DNA from: Spirochaeta sp.
GTDB lineage: Bacteria > Spirochaetota > Spirochaetia > DSM-27196 > SLAA01
Length of the DNA: 13,614 nt
Assembly: GCA_020201015.1 (NCBI GenBank)
Contig: JAIVHN010000026.1
Span: forward strand, 1 to 13,614
Reading direction: 5' to 3'
How positions within the stretch are numbered: the first letter of the stretch is position 1; each line of letters begins with the position of its first letter. A program made the translations under genes and the position numbers. Positions 13,104-13,614 of this stretch are shown one piece after another. The notes under the pieces were generated by a model. That model saw nothing but the letters and a program-made list of their open reading frames with translations. It did not search any database and had not been told where the DNA came from.

Positions 13104-13614
13104 CTATCGTTTCCCTACATCGTATGGCTCGCCAGCCGCTCGGGGGGCCTGAGACTTCTTGGAGACAAAGGCCAGAACCACCAGGGTGGCCACATAGGGT
13201 AGCATGCGGTATATCTCGGCTGGCAGGCGTATATCCTGGAGAACCGGTATCCCGGAGTAGGTGCCCGCAATTACGCGCATAGCGGCAAAGAAGAATGCAG
13301 CATACAGAATCCTGCGCGGATGCCATTGGCCAAAGATGAGTACTGCCAAGGCCAAGAACCCGAACCCGACTACCGTGCCGTCAAAGCGGGTTGCGAAACT
13401 CAGTACAAAAATGACGCCGCCCATTCCGGCCAAGGCACCGGAAATTAACACGCCGATGTACCGAATTCTATAAATGTTTACACCAAGCGAATCAGCCGCA
13501 TGTGGGTTCTCACCACAGCTACGAATTCGCAGTCCAAGCCGCGTTTTATACAGCACTACCGACAAGACAACAAAAATGACGACGCCAAGGTAGGTGGACA
13601 GATAGGCACGAGTG
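13104..13614 (-). CDS. BmpD/YufQ-type ABC transporter permease, partial
   Basis: The C-terminal 169 residues of an inner-membrane permease of the COG1079 group, which imports nucleosides or similar ligands together with a BmpA lipoprotein, an ATPase and a second permease. The frame is open to the right edge (…TRAYLSTYLGVVIFVVLS), so the N-terminus lies outside the window. Seen: the signature GLRIRSCGENPHAADSLGVN (about residues 28-47 of the visible part), normally GLRLRAVGENPKAAD in the family, followed by hydrophobic segments and a basic C-terminus. The stop at 13104 is convergent with the cysteate synthase gene across 64 bases that hold no clear terminator. The ligand cannot be told from this piece. 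Confidence 0.9.
   Translation of the reverse strand, partial: TRAYLSTYLGVVIFVVLSVVLYKTRLGLRIRSCGENPHAADSLGVNIYRIRYIGVLISGALAGMGGVIFVLSFATRFDGTVVGFGFLALAVLIFGQWHPRRILYAAFFFAAMRVIAGTYSGIPVLQDIRLPAEIYRMLPYVATLVVLAFVSKKSQAPRAAGEPYDVGKR

Overview
The window is a compact bacterial chromosomal segment of roughly 50-55% GC, organised around arsenic handling. No rRNA, tRNA, CRISPR array or insertion sequence was recognised. The lineage cannot be fixed from sequence alone. The gene mix (a nucleoside-type ABC permease, a chemoreceptor, FmdB/YlbF small proteins and an archaeal-type cysteate synthase homologue) would suit an anaerobic spirochaete or similar environmental bacterium. That is a guess.

Region 1 (1-4338, minus strand) is an ars operon read from right to left: arsR, arsD, arsA, a divergent ArsD-like thioredoxin-fold protein, then a PlsC-family acyltransferase. 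ArsR, ArsD and the double-domain ArsA all keep their metalloid-binding cysteines. No ArsB or Acr3 pump lies in the window, so ArsA's membrane partner must be encoded elsewhere or be of another type. A possible partial ORF on the minus strand runs off the left edge.

Region 2 (4506-6671, plus strand) is divergent from arsR. It encodes a short PstS-like periplasmic binding protein and a methyl-accepting chemotaxis protein, overlapping as ATGA. Both appear to carry a -1 frameshift near the 5' end, each explained by one base lost from a short homopolymer run.

Region 3 (6705-9762, plus strand) is a tight operon: an FmdB-type zinc ribbon, two tandem YlbF-family proteins, a PPC-decarboxylase/HFCD flavoprotein and an M29 aminopeptidase, closed by a strong terminator. 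Its promoter has the same architecture as the arsR promoter (TTGACA followed by an ATGCG/CGCAT dyad in the spacer), so it is probably in the same ArsR regulon. The three small proteins all end in cysteine and are followed by a flavoprotein whose family includes enzymes that decarboxylate C-terminal cysteine. This is the most interesting candidate for an undescribed system here.

Region 4 (9808-13039) holds a second metalloid module: a DUF318/ArsP-like permease and a CPKC thioredoxin-like protein on the minus strand, divergent from a second ArsR-family gene and a cysteate synthase homologue. The two divergent promoters share the sequence TATATGGCTA, a likely operator for the second regulator. 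The cysteate synthase gene has an internal deletion with frame change and has lost its central SAGNT-type motif.

Region 5 (13104-13614, minus strand) is the C-terminal part of a BmpD/YufQ-type ABC transporter permease that continues past the right edge.
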